Assembly (NCBI RefSeq): GCF_021513175.1
Contig: NZ_CP090953.1
Coordinates: 3,592,501-3,656,500, forward strand
Origin: Sphingomonas sp. S2-65
GTDB taxonomy: Bacteria > Pseudomonadota > Alphaproteobacteria > Sphingomonadales > Sphingomonadaceae
DNA length: 64,000 nt
Reading direction: 5' to 3'
Below are positions 17,448 to 27,473 of the stretch, one piece after another (the first letter of the stretch is position 1; each line of letters starts with the position of its first letter). Under the pieces are notes generated by a model. That model did not search any database, was not told the DNA's origin, and was given only the letters and a program-made list of their open reading frames with translations. The translations under genes were made by a program, and so were the position numbers.

Positions 17448-18388
17448 CAGATGAACCGGAACTGGCGGCTGATCGCGGCGTCGAGCATCGCATTCTCCCG
17501 GATGAACGCATTCAGATGTTCGTGCAGGCCGCTGACGATCACATCGGAGGTGCGGGTTTTCTGGACGCGGGCCAGGCGCGCCCGCGCCATGCGGTCGGCC
17601 TCGCCCTGAAGGCCGGTGCGCTTGGCGAGCTGGCTGAGGATCCCGACGGCCTCGTCGGCGCAGGCGGCCAGGCTGCGCGGCAGCTCGATCCGGCTGATCA
17701 GCAGGTCGATCACCTTGGCGGGCTGCAGGCCTTCCTTGTAGAGCCAGCGATAGGCGTTCACCGCCGACACGGTCTGGAGGATGGTGGTCCACTGGTCGCG
17801 GTCGACCACGCCGCCGACCGCCTCGCCGGCGGGCAGCAGCAGATGGTATTTGACGTCGACCAGCCGCGCGGTGTTGTCGGCGCGCTCCACCGCGGCGCCG
17901 AGCTGGATGAGCCAAGTCGCCTCGTTGCGCATCATGCGATGGATCGAGCCTTCGAAGCCGCGCGTCTCGCCCTTGACCTGTTCGACCAGGTTCAGCGTTT
18001 CGGTGGCGCTTCGGGTGTTCGCGCGGGTCTGGAACATCAGCCAGGCGCGGTTGATCGCGGTCCAGGCGTCGCGGGTCAGCGCGGTGCGCACGGCGCGGGC
18101 ATTGTTGCGCGCCCGCTCCAGGCAGCGGATGATCGAGCCTGGGTTGGCGGCGTCGAGCGTCAGGAAGTGCGCGACATCCGCCTGGGTGAGGCTGCGGCCG
18201 GTCGCGGCGAAGGCGTCGTCGGTGTAGCTGACGGCGAGGGCGCTTTGCCAAGCGGCTTCGCCTGCCGGGCGGGCGGAAAGCGCGTCGAGGCGGATCGTCG
18301 CTTCGACCAGCCGGGCGATGAAATCGGCACGCTCGACATAGCGGCCCAGCCAGTAGAGCGCGGCGGCGGTGCGGGAGAGCATCAGCAT
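17447..18388 (-). CDS. Alpha-E domain protein
   Basis: 313-residue all-helical protein of the alpha-E (DUF403) family, starting MLMLSRTAAALYWLGRYVERAD, with a second copy-like motif (GAAVERADNTARLVDVKYH). Function unknown; the family is known for its constant association with circularly permuted ATP-grasp and transglutaminase-like proteins, suggested in comparative studies to make or remodel peptides. The ATG at 18388 lies inside the end of the upstream gene's spacing (7 bp), and its stop overlaps the next start. Confidence 0.9.
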   Translation of the reverse strand: MLMLSRTAAALYWLGRYVERADFIARLVEATIRLDALSARPAGEAAWQSALAVSYTDDAFAATGRSLTQADVAHFLTLDAANPGSIIRCLERARNNARAVRTALTRDAWTAINRAWLMFQTRANTRSATETLNLVEQVKGETRGFEGSIHRMMRNEATWLIQLGAAVERADNTARLVDVKYHLLLPAGEAVGGVVDRDQWTTILQTVSAVNAYRWLYKEGLQPAKVIDLLISRIELPRSLAACADEAVGILSQLAKRTGLQGEADRMARARLARVQKTRTSDVIVSGLHEHLNAFIRENAMLDAAISRQFRFI

Positions 18389-18395
18389 GACGGGC

Positions 18396-19865
18396 TCACC
18401 GGCTCTGCCGCTGCGACTGGCTTTGGCCGGGAGGCGCATCCTCCAGCAGCACGAAGCTGTCCTTGGTGCCGCCGCCCTGGCTGGAGTTCACCACCAGCGA
18501 GCCTTCTCGCAGCGCCACGCGCGTGAGGCCGCCGGGGACGACGCGCACGCCGTCGCTGCCGGTGAGCACGAAGGGGCGGAAGTCGACATGACGGGGGGCG
18601 AGGCCCTGTTCGACCAGCGTCGGCACGGTGGACAGCGCCAAGGTGGGCTGAGCGATGTAGCGGTGTGGCTCGGCGATCAGGGCTGCGCGGAAGTCGGCGA
18701 TTTCCTGGCGGCTGGCGGTGGGGCCGACCAGCATGCCGTATCCGCCCGAGCCGTCGACGAGCTTCACCACCAGTTCGGGCAGATGGTCGAGGACGTATTT
18801 GAGCGCCTGGGGCTCGCGGCACCGCCAGGTTTCGACATTGGGCAGCTTGGCGTCCTGCCCGGTGTAGAAGCGGACGATCTCGGGCATGTAGCTATAGATT
18901 GCCTTGTCGTCGGCGATGCCGTTGCCCGGCGCGTTGATCAGCGCGACGTTGCCGGCGCGATAGGCGGCGATCAGCCCGGGAACGCCGAGCATCGAATCGG
19001 CGCGGAAGGTGAGCGGATCGAGATAGTCGTCGTCGATCCGGCGGTAGATGACGTCCACCCGCACGCGGCCGGCGATGGTCTGCACCCAGACGATGTCGTC
19101 GTCGACCACCAGATCGGCCGCCTCGACCAGTTCGACGCCCATCGAATCGGCGAGGAAGCTGTGTTCGTAATAGGCCGAGTTGAAGTGGCCCGGGGTCAGC
19201 ACGACGCAGACCGGGTCGGCGTTGTTGCCGGGCGCGACCGATCGCATCGTTTCCAGCAGCCGGTCGGGATAGCTGTCGACCGGGGCGACGCGGAACTCGC
19301 GGAACAGCTCGGGGCACAGGCGCAGCATCGCCTCGCGATTTTCGAGCATGTAGGACACGCCGGATGGGGTGCGGGCATTGTCCTCCAGCACGAAGAATTC
19401 ATCCGCCCCGGTGCGCACCAGATCGATGCCGCAGATATGCGCCCAGATGCCGTGCGGCGGGCGGATGCCGGCGACTTCGGGACGGAACTGGTCGTTGCGG
19501 TAGATGAGTTCGGGCGGGATCAGCCCTTCGGCGAGGATGCGGCGCTCACCGTAGATATCCTCGAGAAAGGCGTTGATCGCCTGCACCCGCTGCATCAGCC
19601 CTTCGCAGAGCCTGGACCATTCGTGGTGCAGGAAGATGCGCGGGACGATGTCGAACGGGATGATCCGTTCGGCGGCGTCGTTGTCGCCATAGACCGCGAA
19701 GGTGATGCCGAGCTGGCGAAAGGCGGCTTCGGCCGATTGCTGGCGGCGGTGCAGCTCCTCGGCCGCCGTGCCGGCTACCCAGCGCGACAGCGCCTGGAAT
19801 TCGGGGCGCGGCGACTCCGGTCCGCCATGCCCCCAGATTTCGTCGAACGCCCCGCCTGTTCCCAT
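18396..19865 (-). CDS. Circularly permuted type-2 ATP-grasp protein
   Basis: 489 residues of the DUF404/DUF407 family. Visible family blocks: PFDIVPRIFLHHEWSRLCEGL, AFLEDIYGERRI, ICGIDLVRTGADEFFVLEDN, GVSYMLENREAM, VVLTPGHFNSAYYEHSFLA, LVEAADLVVDDD and LVKLVDGSGGYGMLVGP. An ATP-dependent ligase (carboxylate-amine) is expected; substrate unknown. First gene of the three-gene cluster, transcribed divergently from nothing nearby (the dsbD gene ends 69 bp upstream on the same strand). Confidence 0.92.
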   Translation of the reverse strand: MGTGGAFDEIWGHGGPESPRPEFQALSRWVAGTAAEELHRRQQSAEAAFRQLGITFAVYGDNDAAERIIPFDIVPRIFLHHEWSRLCEGLMQRVQAINAFLEDIYGERRILAEGLIPPELIYRNDQFRPEVAGIRPPHGIWAHICGIDLVRTGADEFFVLEDNARTPSGVSYMLENREAMLRLCPELFREFRVAPVDSYPDRLLETMRSVAPGNNADPVCVVLTPGHFNSAYYEHSFLADSMGVELVEAADLVVDDDIVWVQTIAGRVRVDVIYRRIDDDYLDPLTFRADSMLGVPGLIAAYRAGNVALINAPGNGIADDKAIYSYMPEIVRFYTGQDAKLPNVETWRCREPQALKYVLDHLPELVVKLVDGSGGYGMLVGPTASRQEIADFRAALIAEPHRYIAQPTLALSTVPTLVEQGLAPRHVDFRPFVLTGSDGVRVVPGGLTRVALREGSLVVNSSQGGGTKDSFVLLEDAPPGQSQSQRQSR

Positions 19866-19934
19866 TCACGCTCCAAGTGCCGAAATGACTTCGGGTTCCA
19901 TGCTGCAACGCATGTTTACGCCGCACAAGCGGCT

Positions 19935-21947
19935 TCAGCGGGAGCGGGCGAGATCGGTCAGGGTGGACGGGCGCAAAATCTGGGGCAGGACGCGCGGTTC
20001 GGCCTCGCCCGGGGCGTACCAAAGATAGAGCGGGACGCCGGCGCGGTTGTGGCGTTCGATGAAGCGGCCGAGCACCGGATCGCCGTTGGTCCAATCGCCG
20101 ACCAGCACCGCGACCTTGCCCTGCGCCAGAGCGGTACGGACCGCCGCGGTCTCGATCACCGCCTTCTCATTCACCTTGCAGGTGAGGCACCAGTCTGCGG
20201 TGAAATAGGCGAAGACCGGCCGTCCTTCGGCGCGAAGCTGGGCGAGCCGGGCCTCGCTGAAGGTCTCCGCACCCGAAGGCGCGCTGTGCTCGGCTTGCGC
20301 CGGGTGGACCAGAGCCGCCGATGCGCAGGCAAGAAGCAGCAGCGGGAGCGCGGGGAGCCAGGCGCGTGTGGCGCCACGATGCTGGCGAGTGCCGGCCCAC
20401 CACAGCGCCACGGCAGCAAGCAGCGCGGCGGCAAGACCGATCGTCATGCCGTCCACGCCAGCCTGACGGCCCAGAACCCAGGCCAAGGCAAGCGCAGTCA
20501 GGAACATGGGCAGGGACAGCAAGTGGCGAAGCGTCGCCATCCACGCGCCGGGCCGGGGCAGGCGCCGGCGCAGCGCAGGGATGAAGCCGAGCAGCAGGAA
20601 GGGAAGCGCGATACCCAGCCCGAGCCCGGCAAACACCGCAAGCGCGGCTGGCCAGGGGAGGATCAGCGCGGCGCCCAGTGCCGAGGCCATGAAGGGGCCC
20701 GCGCACGGCGTCGCGACAAAGGCGGCAAGCGCGCCGGTAGCAAAGGCGCCGCCGCGTCCGCTCGCTGCCGCGCGGTTGGCGATCCCGGGCGCGTTCACTT
20801 CGAACAGGCCGGCGAGGTTCAGGGCGATGGCTGTGGTCAGCAGCAGCAGCAGCACGATCACGCGAGGATCCTGAAGCTGAAAGGCCCAGCCCGCCGCGGC
20901 GCCGCCGGCGCGCAGCGCCAACAGCACGCCGCCCAATGCGAGGCAGACCAGCACCACGCCGGCGGTATAGGCCAGCGCCTCGCCACGCGCGTCGGCGCCC
21001 TGGCCTTTGGCCAGGCTGAGCGCCTTGAGGCTCAGGATCGGGAAGACGCACGGCATGATGTTGAGGATGAGCCCGCCGACTATGGCGGCGAAGAATGCCA
21101 GGAGCGCCGGGAGGATGGTGCTGGCGACGGTGTGTCGGGCAGGTGGCGGTACTGCTCCAGGCGCGGCGGACACGGCCAAGCCGCGCCCGTCCGCCTGGAG
21201 AACCCCTTGGAGCCTGGCCGGCGCGCCTTTCGCCGCCGTCTCGATCACCAGCCGGTCGCCGTCGCGCGAGACGATCTGGGGCGCCGCATAATCGATGGCG
21301 TTCTGCGTCAGCGCATAGAAGTACGCCTCACCGGCTTGCGCCGAAGCCGGGTAGGGGACGGCGAGGCGGAGCTTGCCGCCTTCCACCTGGAAGCGCGCGG
21401 GGCTGCCGAGCGGCTTGGGCAAGCTGGCGCGCCACGCGTCGAACTGCGCGCGCCGGTCGGCTGCGATGCTGCCGTCGCCGATGGTGAGCGCGGTCTCCAG
21501 TTGGGCGCGCTCGGGCACGCAGATCGCGTCGGTGCAGACGAGATAGTCCAGCTTCACGCGGATCGGCAGCGTGCCGCTGGCGCCCGCGGGCAGCTTCAAC
21601 GTCACCAGCGGCGCGAACGGCTTCTCATAGACATAGTTCATCAGTCCGGAGATCATCAGCCGCTGCGGCACGGGGTAACGCACGTCGCCTGCGGTCACGC
21701 CTTCGGGAAGCGACCAATCGTACCGCGCCGGCAGGCCGGCATCGCCGGGGTTCTGCCAATAAGCATGCCAGCCCTTCTCCGGGATCGAGACAAAGGCGAG
21801 AGTGACCTCGCTGCCCGGCGCCGGGCGCTCTGCCTCGGCGACCAGGGTGATCCTGACATGGGGGCCCTTGCCAATCGGCTGGGCGGCCGCGGGCAGCGCG
21901 ACGAGCGCGAGCAGCAGTGACATCAATCCGAAACGAAGCCAGGCCAT
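19935..21947 (-). CDS. dsbD: Thiol:disulfide interchange protein DsbD (ScsB-like)
   Basis: 670 residues. Signal peptide (1-23), N-terminal periplasmic domain with the redox pair in VCTDAICVP, eight or so membrane segments (~285-560) with membrane cysteines in NIMPCVFPILSLK and ATPCAGPFMASALG, and a C-terminal thioredoxin domain with WCLTCK. It passes electrons from cytoplasmic thioredoxin to periplasmic thiol proteins. The ATG at 21947 (MAWLRFG) begins the signal peptide; the frame continues upstream only into the divergent phosphatase leader. Confidence 0.93.
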   Translation of the reverse strand: MAWLRFGLMSLLLALVALPAAAQPIGKGPHVRITLVAEAERPAPGSEVTLAFVSIPEKGWHAYWQNPGDAGLPARYDWSLPEGVTAGDVRYPVPQRLMISGLMNYVYEKPFAPLVTLKLPAGASGTLPIRVKLDYLVCTDAICVPERAQLETALTIGDGSIAADRRAQFDAWRASLPKPLGSPARFQVEGGKLRLAVPYPASAQAGEAYFYALTQNAIDYAAPQIVSRDGDRLVIETAAKGAPARLQGVLQADGRGLAVSAAPGAVPPPARHTVASTILPALLAFFAAIVGGLILNIMPCVFPILSLKALSLAKGQGADARGEALAYTAGVVLVCLALGGVLLALRAGGAAAGWAFQLQDPRVIVLLLLLTTAIALNLAGLFEVNAPGIANRAAASGRGGAFATGALAAFVATPCAGPFMASALGAALILPWPAALAVFAGLGLGIALPFLLLGFIPALRRRLPRPGAWMATLRHLLSLPMFLTALALAWVLGRQAGVDGMTIGLAAALLAAVALWWAGTRQHRGATRAWLPALPLLLLACASAALVHPAQAEHSAPSGAETFSEARLAQLRAEGRPVFAYFTADWCLTCKVNEKAVIETAAVRTALAQGKVAVLVGDWTNGDPVLGRFIERHNRAGVPLYLWYAPGEAEPRVLPQILRPSTLTDLARSR

Positions 21948-22021
21948 TGCCCGTCCTTGCCCAGTACGCGTCCTTGGACAATAGCTGCGCGACACTGTTT
22001 TCCTTTGCCGGAGCCGGCCCC

Positions 22022-23674
22022 ATGAAGTTCGCACCTCCCGTTGCCGCCGTTCTGGCGCTGTTCGCCGCGTCGCCGATCGCCGCGCAACAGGCTGCGCCAG
22101 CCCCTGCCGCCGCGCCTGCGTCGCGGCCAGCGCCCAAGCTGCTGGTGGTGATCTCGGTGGACCAGTTCTCGGCCGACCTGTTCGCCGAATACCGTGCGCA
22201 GTTCACCGGCGGGCTGGCGCGGCTGATGACGGGCGCGGTGTTCCCATCGGGCTATCAGAGCCATGCCGCGACCGAGACCTGCCCGGGCCACTCGACGATC
22301 CTGAGCGGCGCGCGTCCGGCGCGGACCGGGATCGTCGCGAATGACTGGACCGACTTCAACGCGCCGCGCGAGGACAAGACGGTCTACTGCGCCGAGGATG
22401 AAAGCGTGCCGGGCAGCACGTCGGACAGCTACACCGTGTCCGACAAGCATCTGAAGGTGCCCACGCTCGGCGAGTGGATGAAGCGCGTCGACCCGGCGAG
22501 CCGCGTCGTATCGGTGGCAGGCAAGGACCGCGCCGCGGTGATGATGGGCGGGCACAAGGTCGACGAACTCTGGTGGTGGAACGGCAAGGCGTTCGTCTCC
22601 TATGCCGATCGCGCGGCCCCCGCGATGGTGACCAAGATGAACGCGAACGTGGCAGCGCGTATCGCGCAGGCGCAGGCCCCGATGACGCTGCCGGCCTTTT
22701 GCCAGGCACGCAGCCGCGCGATCGCGCTGGGCGCGAGCAAGACCGTGGGCGACGGCCGCTTCGCGCGGGCTGCGGGCAACGCCTCGGCCTTTCGGGCGTC
22801 GCCCGAGTTCGACGAGGCGATCCTGGCGCTGGCCGCCGGCGTCGCCACCGACATGAAGCTTGGGCAGGGCGGGCACACCGACCTGCTGATCCTGGGCGCG
22901 TCGGCGACCGATTATGTCGGGCACACATTCGGCACCGAGGGCAGCGAGATGTGCCTGCAGATGTTCGCACTCGACCGGACGCTGGGTAAGCTGTTCGCGG
23001 TGCTCGACCAGTCGGGCGTCGATTATGCGGTGGCGCTGACCGCGGATCATGGCGGGCATGACCTTCCCGAGCGCAATGACGAGCATGCCGCACCGATGGC
23101 GGCGCGGATCGACGCGCAGTTGAACCCCAAGGCGGTCGGCGCGGAGATCGCGGCGAAGATGGGGCTGGCGGCCAATCCGCTGGCCGGGAGCGCGGCGGGC
23201 GACATCTATGTCGATCCCAAGCTTGCCAAGGCGAAGCGCGACGCCGTGCTTGCCGAGGCGATCAGGCGCTATGCCGCGCACCCGCAGGTCTATGGCGTCT
23301 ACACCCGTGCCCAGATCCTGGCGACGCCGCACCCGAAGACGCCGCCTGAGACCTGGACGATGCTGGAGCGTGCGCGGGAGTCGTACGAGCCGTCGCGGTC
23401 AGGCGACTTCGTGGTCGCGCTGAAGCCGCGGGTGACGCCGATCGCGGATCCGACGCGTGGATCGGTGGCGACGCATGGCAGCTTCTGGGACTATGACCGG
23501 CGGGTGCCGATCCTGTTCTGGCGCAAGGGCATGACCGGGTTCGAGCAACCGCTGTCGATCGAGACGGTGGACATCGCGCCGACGCTGGCCGCGCTGATCA
23601 AGGTGCCGGTGCCGGTGGAGATCGACGGGCGCTGCCTGGATCTGGATGCAGGACCGGGCGACAGCTGCCGGTAA
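22022..23674 (+). CDS. Secreted alkaline phosphatase, SPAP/PafA-like
   Basis: 550 residues with a signal peptide (VAAVLALFAASPIAAQ). Alkaline-phosphatase-superfamily fold: first metal Asp in VVISVDQFSADL, Thr nucleophile in ATETCPGHST, Asp/His metal ligands in GASATDYVGHTFG and TADHGGHDLPE, and the last His in VATHGSFWDYD. Thr nucleophile and order match the Sphingomonas SPAP enzyme, a broad phosphate monoesterase. Acts in the periplasm or outside. The ATG at 22022 begins the signal peptide; divergent from dsbD. Confidence 0.9.
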   Translation: MKFAPPVAAVLALFAASPIAAQQAAPAPAAAPASRPAPKLLVVISVDQFSADLFAEYRAQFTGGLARLMTGAVFPSGYQSHAATETCPGHSTILSGARPARTGIVANDWTDFNAPREDKTVYCAEDESVPGSTSDSYTVSDKHLKVPTLGEWMKRVDPASRVVSVAGKDRAAVMMGGHKVDELWWWNGKAFVSYADRAAPAMVTKMNANVAARIAQAQAPMTLPAFCQARSRAIALGASKTVGDGRFARAAGNASAFRASPEFDEAILALAAGVATDMKLGQGGHTDLLILGASATDYVGHTFGTEGSEMCLQMFALDRTLGKLFAVLDQSGVDYAVALTADHGGHDLPERNDEHAAPMAARIDAQLNPKAVGAEIAAKMGLAANPLAGSAAGDIYVDPKLAKAKRDAVLAEAIRRYAAHPQVYGVYTRAQILATPHPKTPPETWTMLERARESYEPSRSGDFVVALKPRVTPIADPTRGSVATHGSFWDYDRRVPILFWRKGMTGFEQPLSIETVDIAPTLAALIKVPVPVEIDGRCLDLDAGPGDSCR

Positions 23675-23740
23675 GCGTACGCCGCCGCGCGTGAAGGGGA
23701 TGGCCGCGGGGCGGTGGAGTCGCTCCGCGGGGAGGTGGAA

Positions 23741-24670
23741 CTATCGGCGTTCGAAGGCGCGGATGCCCGGTCCCAGCTTGTTGCCGCTGAGATGGATCTG
23801 CTGGCCGCTCAAATCGGCTACGAACGCCGGGTCAGTCGGTGCGCCCGGGGCAAGCGTGGCGGTGTTGTTTTCGACCCGCAGCCCTGCCGACGAGTAGGTC
23901 TTTTCCTCCGCGGCAACGACGATCAGGCCGGAATGGTTTTCCTTGTTGCGGCCCTGGACGAAGGTGTTGTTGGCGATCAGTCCGCCGCCGCCTTCGGACA
24001 AGTCGATCATGTAGTTGGTCTTGGACCCGCGGCTGTCGTCGAAGCTGTTGCCGGTGATCTGGACCTGACGGGCGCGCAGCTTGAGATAATGGCCGCCGGT
24101 GCCCCGCTCGAAGCGCGTGCGCGTCACGGTGACCGGCCCGTCGACCTGAAGATAGACCGAGTGGCTGCAATTTTCGGTCTCGCACTGGCCCAGGCCGGCG
24201 AAGGTCGAGCGGTCGATGGTGATGCGCGGCACGCCGTCGCCGCCGCCCAATATCCCTTCCTGACTGTCGAGGAACATCGAATTGGTGACGGTCAGGTCGC
24301 CGGTCTCGATGCGGATGCCGGCGCCGTTGCCGTCGTTCACTTCATAGCCGCGGAAGACGATGCCATCGACGACCGAACCGCGGCCATCAAGGACCAGCGC
24401 GGCCTTGTCCTCGCAGATTTCATGCTCGAAGATCGCCTTACCGGGCACGGTCGCCTTGAAGGTGATGCGCCCAGCATTCTGAACCGCGCACTGGCGGTAC
24501 GTGCCTGGCGCGATCAGGATGGTGGCAGTGCCGTCGCCGACTGCCTCCACCGCTTCTCCGATCGTGCCGAAGCCTCGGCCGGTCTCGGCAATGACGAAGG
24601 GGCCACGCTGCTGCGCGGTGGCAGGAGCGGCGAGAGCGGCGACCGAGGCGAGCAGAAGAAGCGTGCGCAT
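23741..24670 (-). CDS. Secreted right-handed beta-helix protein
   Basis: 309 residues: signal peptide (LLLLASVAALAAPATAQ), then a repetitive pattern of short strands rich in Asn, Asp and Gly (TGDLTVTNSMFLDSQ; ARQVQITGNSFDD; GGGLIANNTFVQG) typical of pectate-lyase-like parallel beta-helices. No clear polysaccharide-lyase catalytic residues recognised, so substrate and activity are open. Convergent with the phosphatase gene (66 bp apart). Confidence 0.82.
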   Translation of the reverse strand: MRTLLLLASVAALAAPATAQQRGPFVIAETGRGFGTIGEAVEAVGDGTATILIAPGTYRQCAVQNAGRITFKATVPGKAIFEHEICEDKAALVLDGRGSVVDGIVFRGYEVNDGNGAGIRIETGDLTVTNSMFLDSQEGILGGGDGVPRITIDRSTFAGLGQCETENCSHSVYLQVDGPVTVTRTRFERGTGGHYLKLRARQVQITGNSFDDSRGSKTNYMIDLSEGGGGLIANNTFVQGRNKENHSGLIVVAAEEKTYSSAGLRVENNTATLAPGAPTDPAFVADLSGQQIHLSGNKLGPGIRAFERR

Positions 24671-24734
24671 GCCAGGGCTATGCACGCAGACCGGCAAACA
24701 GCGGGTTAAGACGCCGGACGCGGCGAACGGGCGG

Positions 24735-25610
24735 TCAGCGCAGCGTCTTGATGATCCCGGAGAAGTCGAGCGCAGCACCCTCGCCGGCGACGAAGGCCTC
24801 GTAGAGCTCGGCGGCGCGGCGCCCCATCGGGGTGTCGGCATCCACGCTCGCCGCGGCCTCCATGGCGAGCCGGAGGTCCTTGAGCATCAGCGGCGCGGCG
24901 AAGCCGCCCTGATAGCCGCGGTCCGCGGGAGTTTCGGGGCCGACGCCGGGAACCGGGCAATAGCTGGTGACCGACCAGCTCTGGCCGGAGCTGACCGAGG
25001 CGACGTCGTAGAATTTCTGCGGGTCGAGGCCCAGCTTCTCGGCGAGCACGAATGCTTCGCAGGTGGCGATCATCGTCGCGCCCAGGATCATGTTGTTGCA
25101 GATCTTGGCGGCCTGGCCCGCGCCGTTTGCGCCGGCGTGGATCACCGACTTGCCCATGTCCGACAGGAAGGGCTCGGCCTTGTCGAACGCCGTGGTGCTG
25201 CCGCCGACCATGAAGGTGAGGGTACCCGCGCTGGCCGCGGCGATGCCGCCAGAGACAGGCGCGTCCACGGCGCTGAGGCCGTGATCGGCTGCTGCAGCGG
25301 CAACGCGGCGGGCGGTGTCGACGTCGATGGTCGAGCAGTCGATCAGGATCGTGCCAGGCTCGGCATGCTCGAAGATGCTGTCGGTGTAGACGCTCTCCAC
25401 ATGCTTGCCGGCCGGGAGCATGGTGACGATCGCCTCGGCGCCTTCGATCGCCGCGATGGCGTCCGGCGCGGGAAGACAGCCGGCCTTTTTCGCCTTGTCG
25501 AGCGCGTCCTGGCTCAAGTCGAAGGCGCGGACGTCATGCCCGGCCTTGGCGAGGTTTGCCGCCATGCCGCCGCCCATGTTGCCGAGACCGATGAATGCGA
25601 TGCGTGCCAT
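24735..25610 (-). CDS. mmsB: 3-hydroxyisobutyrate dehydrogenase
   Basis: 291 residues. NAD-binding GLGNMGGGMAANLAKAGHDV motif at the N-terminus, substrate motif DAPVSGGIAAASAGTL and catalytic Lys in GQAAKICNNMILG. It oxidises 3-hydroxyisobutyrate to methylmalonate semialdehyde, the step before MmsA. Last gene of the valine operon, 27 bp after the enoyl-CoA hydratase, with GAGAGGA before the ATG. Confidence 0.95.
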   Translation of the reverse strand: MARIAFIGLGNMGGGMAANLAKAGHDVRAFDLSQDALDKAKKAGCLPAPDAIAAIEGAEAIVTMLPAGKHVESVYTDSIFEHAEPGTILIDCSTIDVDTARRVAAAAADHGLSAVDAPVSGGIAAASAGTLTFMVGGSTTAFDKAEPFLSDMGKSVIHAGANGAGQAAKICNNMILGATMIATCEAFVLAEKLGLDPQKFYDVASVSSGQSWSVTSYCPVPGVGPETPADRGYQGGFAAPLMLKDLRLAMEAAASVDADTPMGRRAAELYEAFVAGEGAALDFSGIIKTLR

Positions 25611-25637
25611 GTTGTCCTCTCCAGGAGCTTGTTCTGC

Positions 25638-26414
25638 TTATTTGCCGGTCCAGGCGCCGGGCCGCTTTTCGACAAAGGCTGCCATGCCTTCCTTCTGGTC
25701 CTGCGTTCCGAAGAGCGCGTGGAACAGGCGGCGCTCGAACTGGACGCCCTGAGCCAGTGTGGTCTCATAGGCCATATCGACCATCTCCTTGTTGGCCTTT
25801 ACCGCAAGCGGCGCCATCGCGGCGATTGTCGCGGCGGTCTTGAGCGCGTCATCGAGCAGATCGGCGGCGGGGAGGATGCGGCTGACGAGGCCGGCGCGCT
25901 CGGCTTCCTCGGCGTCCATCATCCGGCCGGTGAGGCACATTTCCATAGCCTTGGCCTTGCCGACGGCGCGGGTGAGGCGTTGCGAGCCGCCCATGCCGGG
26001 GGAGACGGCGAGCTTGATCTCGGGCTGGCCGAACTTGGCGGTATCGGCGGCGAGGATGAAGTCGCACATCATCGCCAGCTCGCAGCCGCCACCCAGCGCA
26101 TAGCCGGCAACCGCGGCGATGATCGGCTTGCGGGTGCGGGTGAAGGCATCCCAGCCGGCGAAGAAGTCGTGGCCGTACATGTCGGCGAAGCCCTGCGCCT
26201 GCATCTCCTTGATGTCGGCGCCCGCGGCGAAAGCCTTTTCGCTGCCGGTCAGGACGGCGCAGCCTTGGCTCGGGTCGGCGTCGAAGGCTTGGCAAGCGTC
26301 GAGCAGTTCGGACAGGATCTGGCTGTTGAGCGCATTGAGCGCCTTGGGCCGGTTGAGCGTGACGAGCGTGACGGCGCCGCGCTGCTCGACCAGGATGGCT
26401 TCGTACTGGGGCAT
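25638..26414 (-). CDS. Enoyl-CoA hydratase (valine pathway)
   Basis: 258-residue crotonase. Oxyanion-hole segments [10 protein letters not shown] and [15 protein letters not shown], catalytic Glu pair in GCELAMMCD and [16 protein letters not shown]. In this operon it should hydrate methacrylyl-CoA to 3-hydroxyisobutyryl-CoA. AAGGA precedes the ATG at 26414. It could also serve other short-chain enoyl-CoAs. Confidence 0.92.
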   Translation of the reverse strand: MPQYEAILVEQRGAVTLVTLNRPKALNALNSQILSELLDACQAFDADPSQGCAVLTGSEKAFAAGADIKEMQAQGFADMYGHDFFAGWDAFTRTRKPIIAAVAGYALGGGCELAMMCDFILAADTAKFGQPEIKLAVSPGMGGSQRLTRAVGKAKAMEMCLTGRMMDAEEAERAGLVSRILPAADLLDDALKTAATIAAMAPLAVKANKEMVDMAYETTLAQGVQFERRLFHALFGTQDQKEGMAAFVEKRPGAWTGK

Positions 26415-26428
26415 GGGGTGTTCCTTGT

Positions 26429-27469
26429 TCAGGCGGGCGTCCAGGCTTCGTGCGCGGGCAGCGGCGCGAAGATGGCGTCGATCTGGTCCTGCGTTACTGC
26501 CTCGGGCGTGGCCGGGTTCCATTTGGGCGCGTTGTCCTTGTCGAGGATCACCGCACGCACGCCCTCGGCAAAGTCGGGGAGGCGGCCGACGCGAGTGGCG
26601 ACGGCATATTCCTGGCGCATCTCATCGGCGAAGCTGGGCATGGTGCGGCCTTCCGCGAGCAGGCGGAGCGAGACCTTCATCGCCTGGGGAGACTTGGTGC
26701 GGAGAGTGGCGCGTTGTTGCTGAGCCCATTCGCCGCCGTCTGCTTCGAGCGCGGCGAGGATGCCCTCGAGGGTGTCGGCAGCGAACAGCCGATCGATTGC
26801 GCTGCAGTGTTCGAGGATGCGGGCTTCGGGAGTCGGAGCGGCGAGTCCGTCGAGGATGGCCTGGATGTCACCTGGGTCCGCGGCAATGCGCGCCTTGGCC
26901 TCGTCCAGATGCTCGGCGTGGAGATAGTGCGTCGCGAGACCAAGGGCGACGCACTCCGCGCCGTCGAGGCGGTGGCCAGTCAGGGCGATGTATTCGCCGA
27001 TGCGGCCGGGGAGCCGCGACAAATACCAGCCGCCGCCGACGTCGGGGAACAGGCCGATGCCGGTTTCGGGCATGGCGAACTTGGTATTCTGCGTCGCGAC
27101 GCGGAACCTGGCGGGAAGCGAGATGCCGACGCCGCCGCCCATGGTGATGCCGTCCATGAAGGTGGCGACTGGCTTGGGGTAGGTGAACAGCCGGTGGTTC
27201 ATGCGGTATTCGACACGGAAGAAGTCGGCGGCTTGCTTGCCATCGCCAGCACCGCTCTCGGCGATCATGCGGATGTCGCCGCCCGCGCAGAAGCCGCGGC
27301 CTTCGGCGTGGTCGATGAGGATCGCTTCGACGGCGGGGTCCTGCTCCCAGGCGCCGAGCGCGTCCAGCATCGCCTGGCCCATGGCGGTGTTGAGGGCGTG
27401 CAGTGCCTTGGGGCGGTTCAGGCGGATGCGGCCTACCGCGGCGTCGGTGGAGGTGAGAAGGTCGGTCAT
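26429..27469 (-). CDS. 3-hydroxyisobutyryl-CoA hydrolase
   Basis: 346-residue crotonase-fold hydrolase, longer than hydratases. Family blocks: [37 protein letters not shown], and [21 protein letters not shown] with the catalytic Glu and Asp; C-terminal motif EEMRQEY-like ([14 protein letters not shown]). It releases free 3-hydroxyisobutyrate in valine breakdown. Odd: no Shine-Dalgarno is visible because an inverted-repeat element ends 4 bp before the ATG. Confidence 0.93.
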   Translation of the reverse strand: MTDLLTSTDAAVGRIRLNRPKALHALNTAMGQAMLDALGAWEQDPAVEAILIDHAEGRGFCAGGDIRMIAESGAGDGKQAADFFRVEYRMNHRLFTYPKPVATFMDGITMGGGVGISLPARFRVATQNTKFAMPETGIGLFPDVGGGWYLSRLPGRIGEYIALTGHRLDGAECVALGLATHYLHAEHLDEAKARIAADPGDIQAILDGLAAPTPEARILEHCSAIDRLFAADTLEGILAALEADGGEWAQQQRATLRTKSPQAMKVSLRLLAEGRTMPSFADEMRQEYAVATRVGRLPDFAEGVRAVILDKDNAPKWNPATPEAVTQDQIDAIFAPLPAHEAWTPA

Positions 27470-27473
27470 CTTG

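Noticed and set aside
18369..21920. Very long open frame on the plus strand (about 1180 codons)
   Set aside because: Antisense to the ATP-grasp and dsbD genes; it is the usual GC-driven shadow with no recognisable domains.
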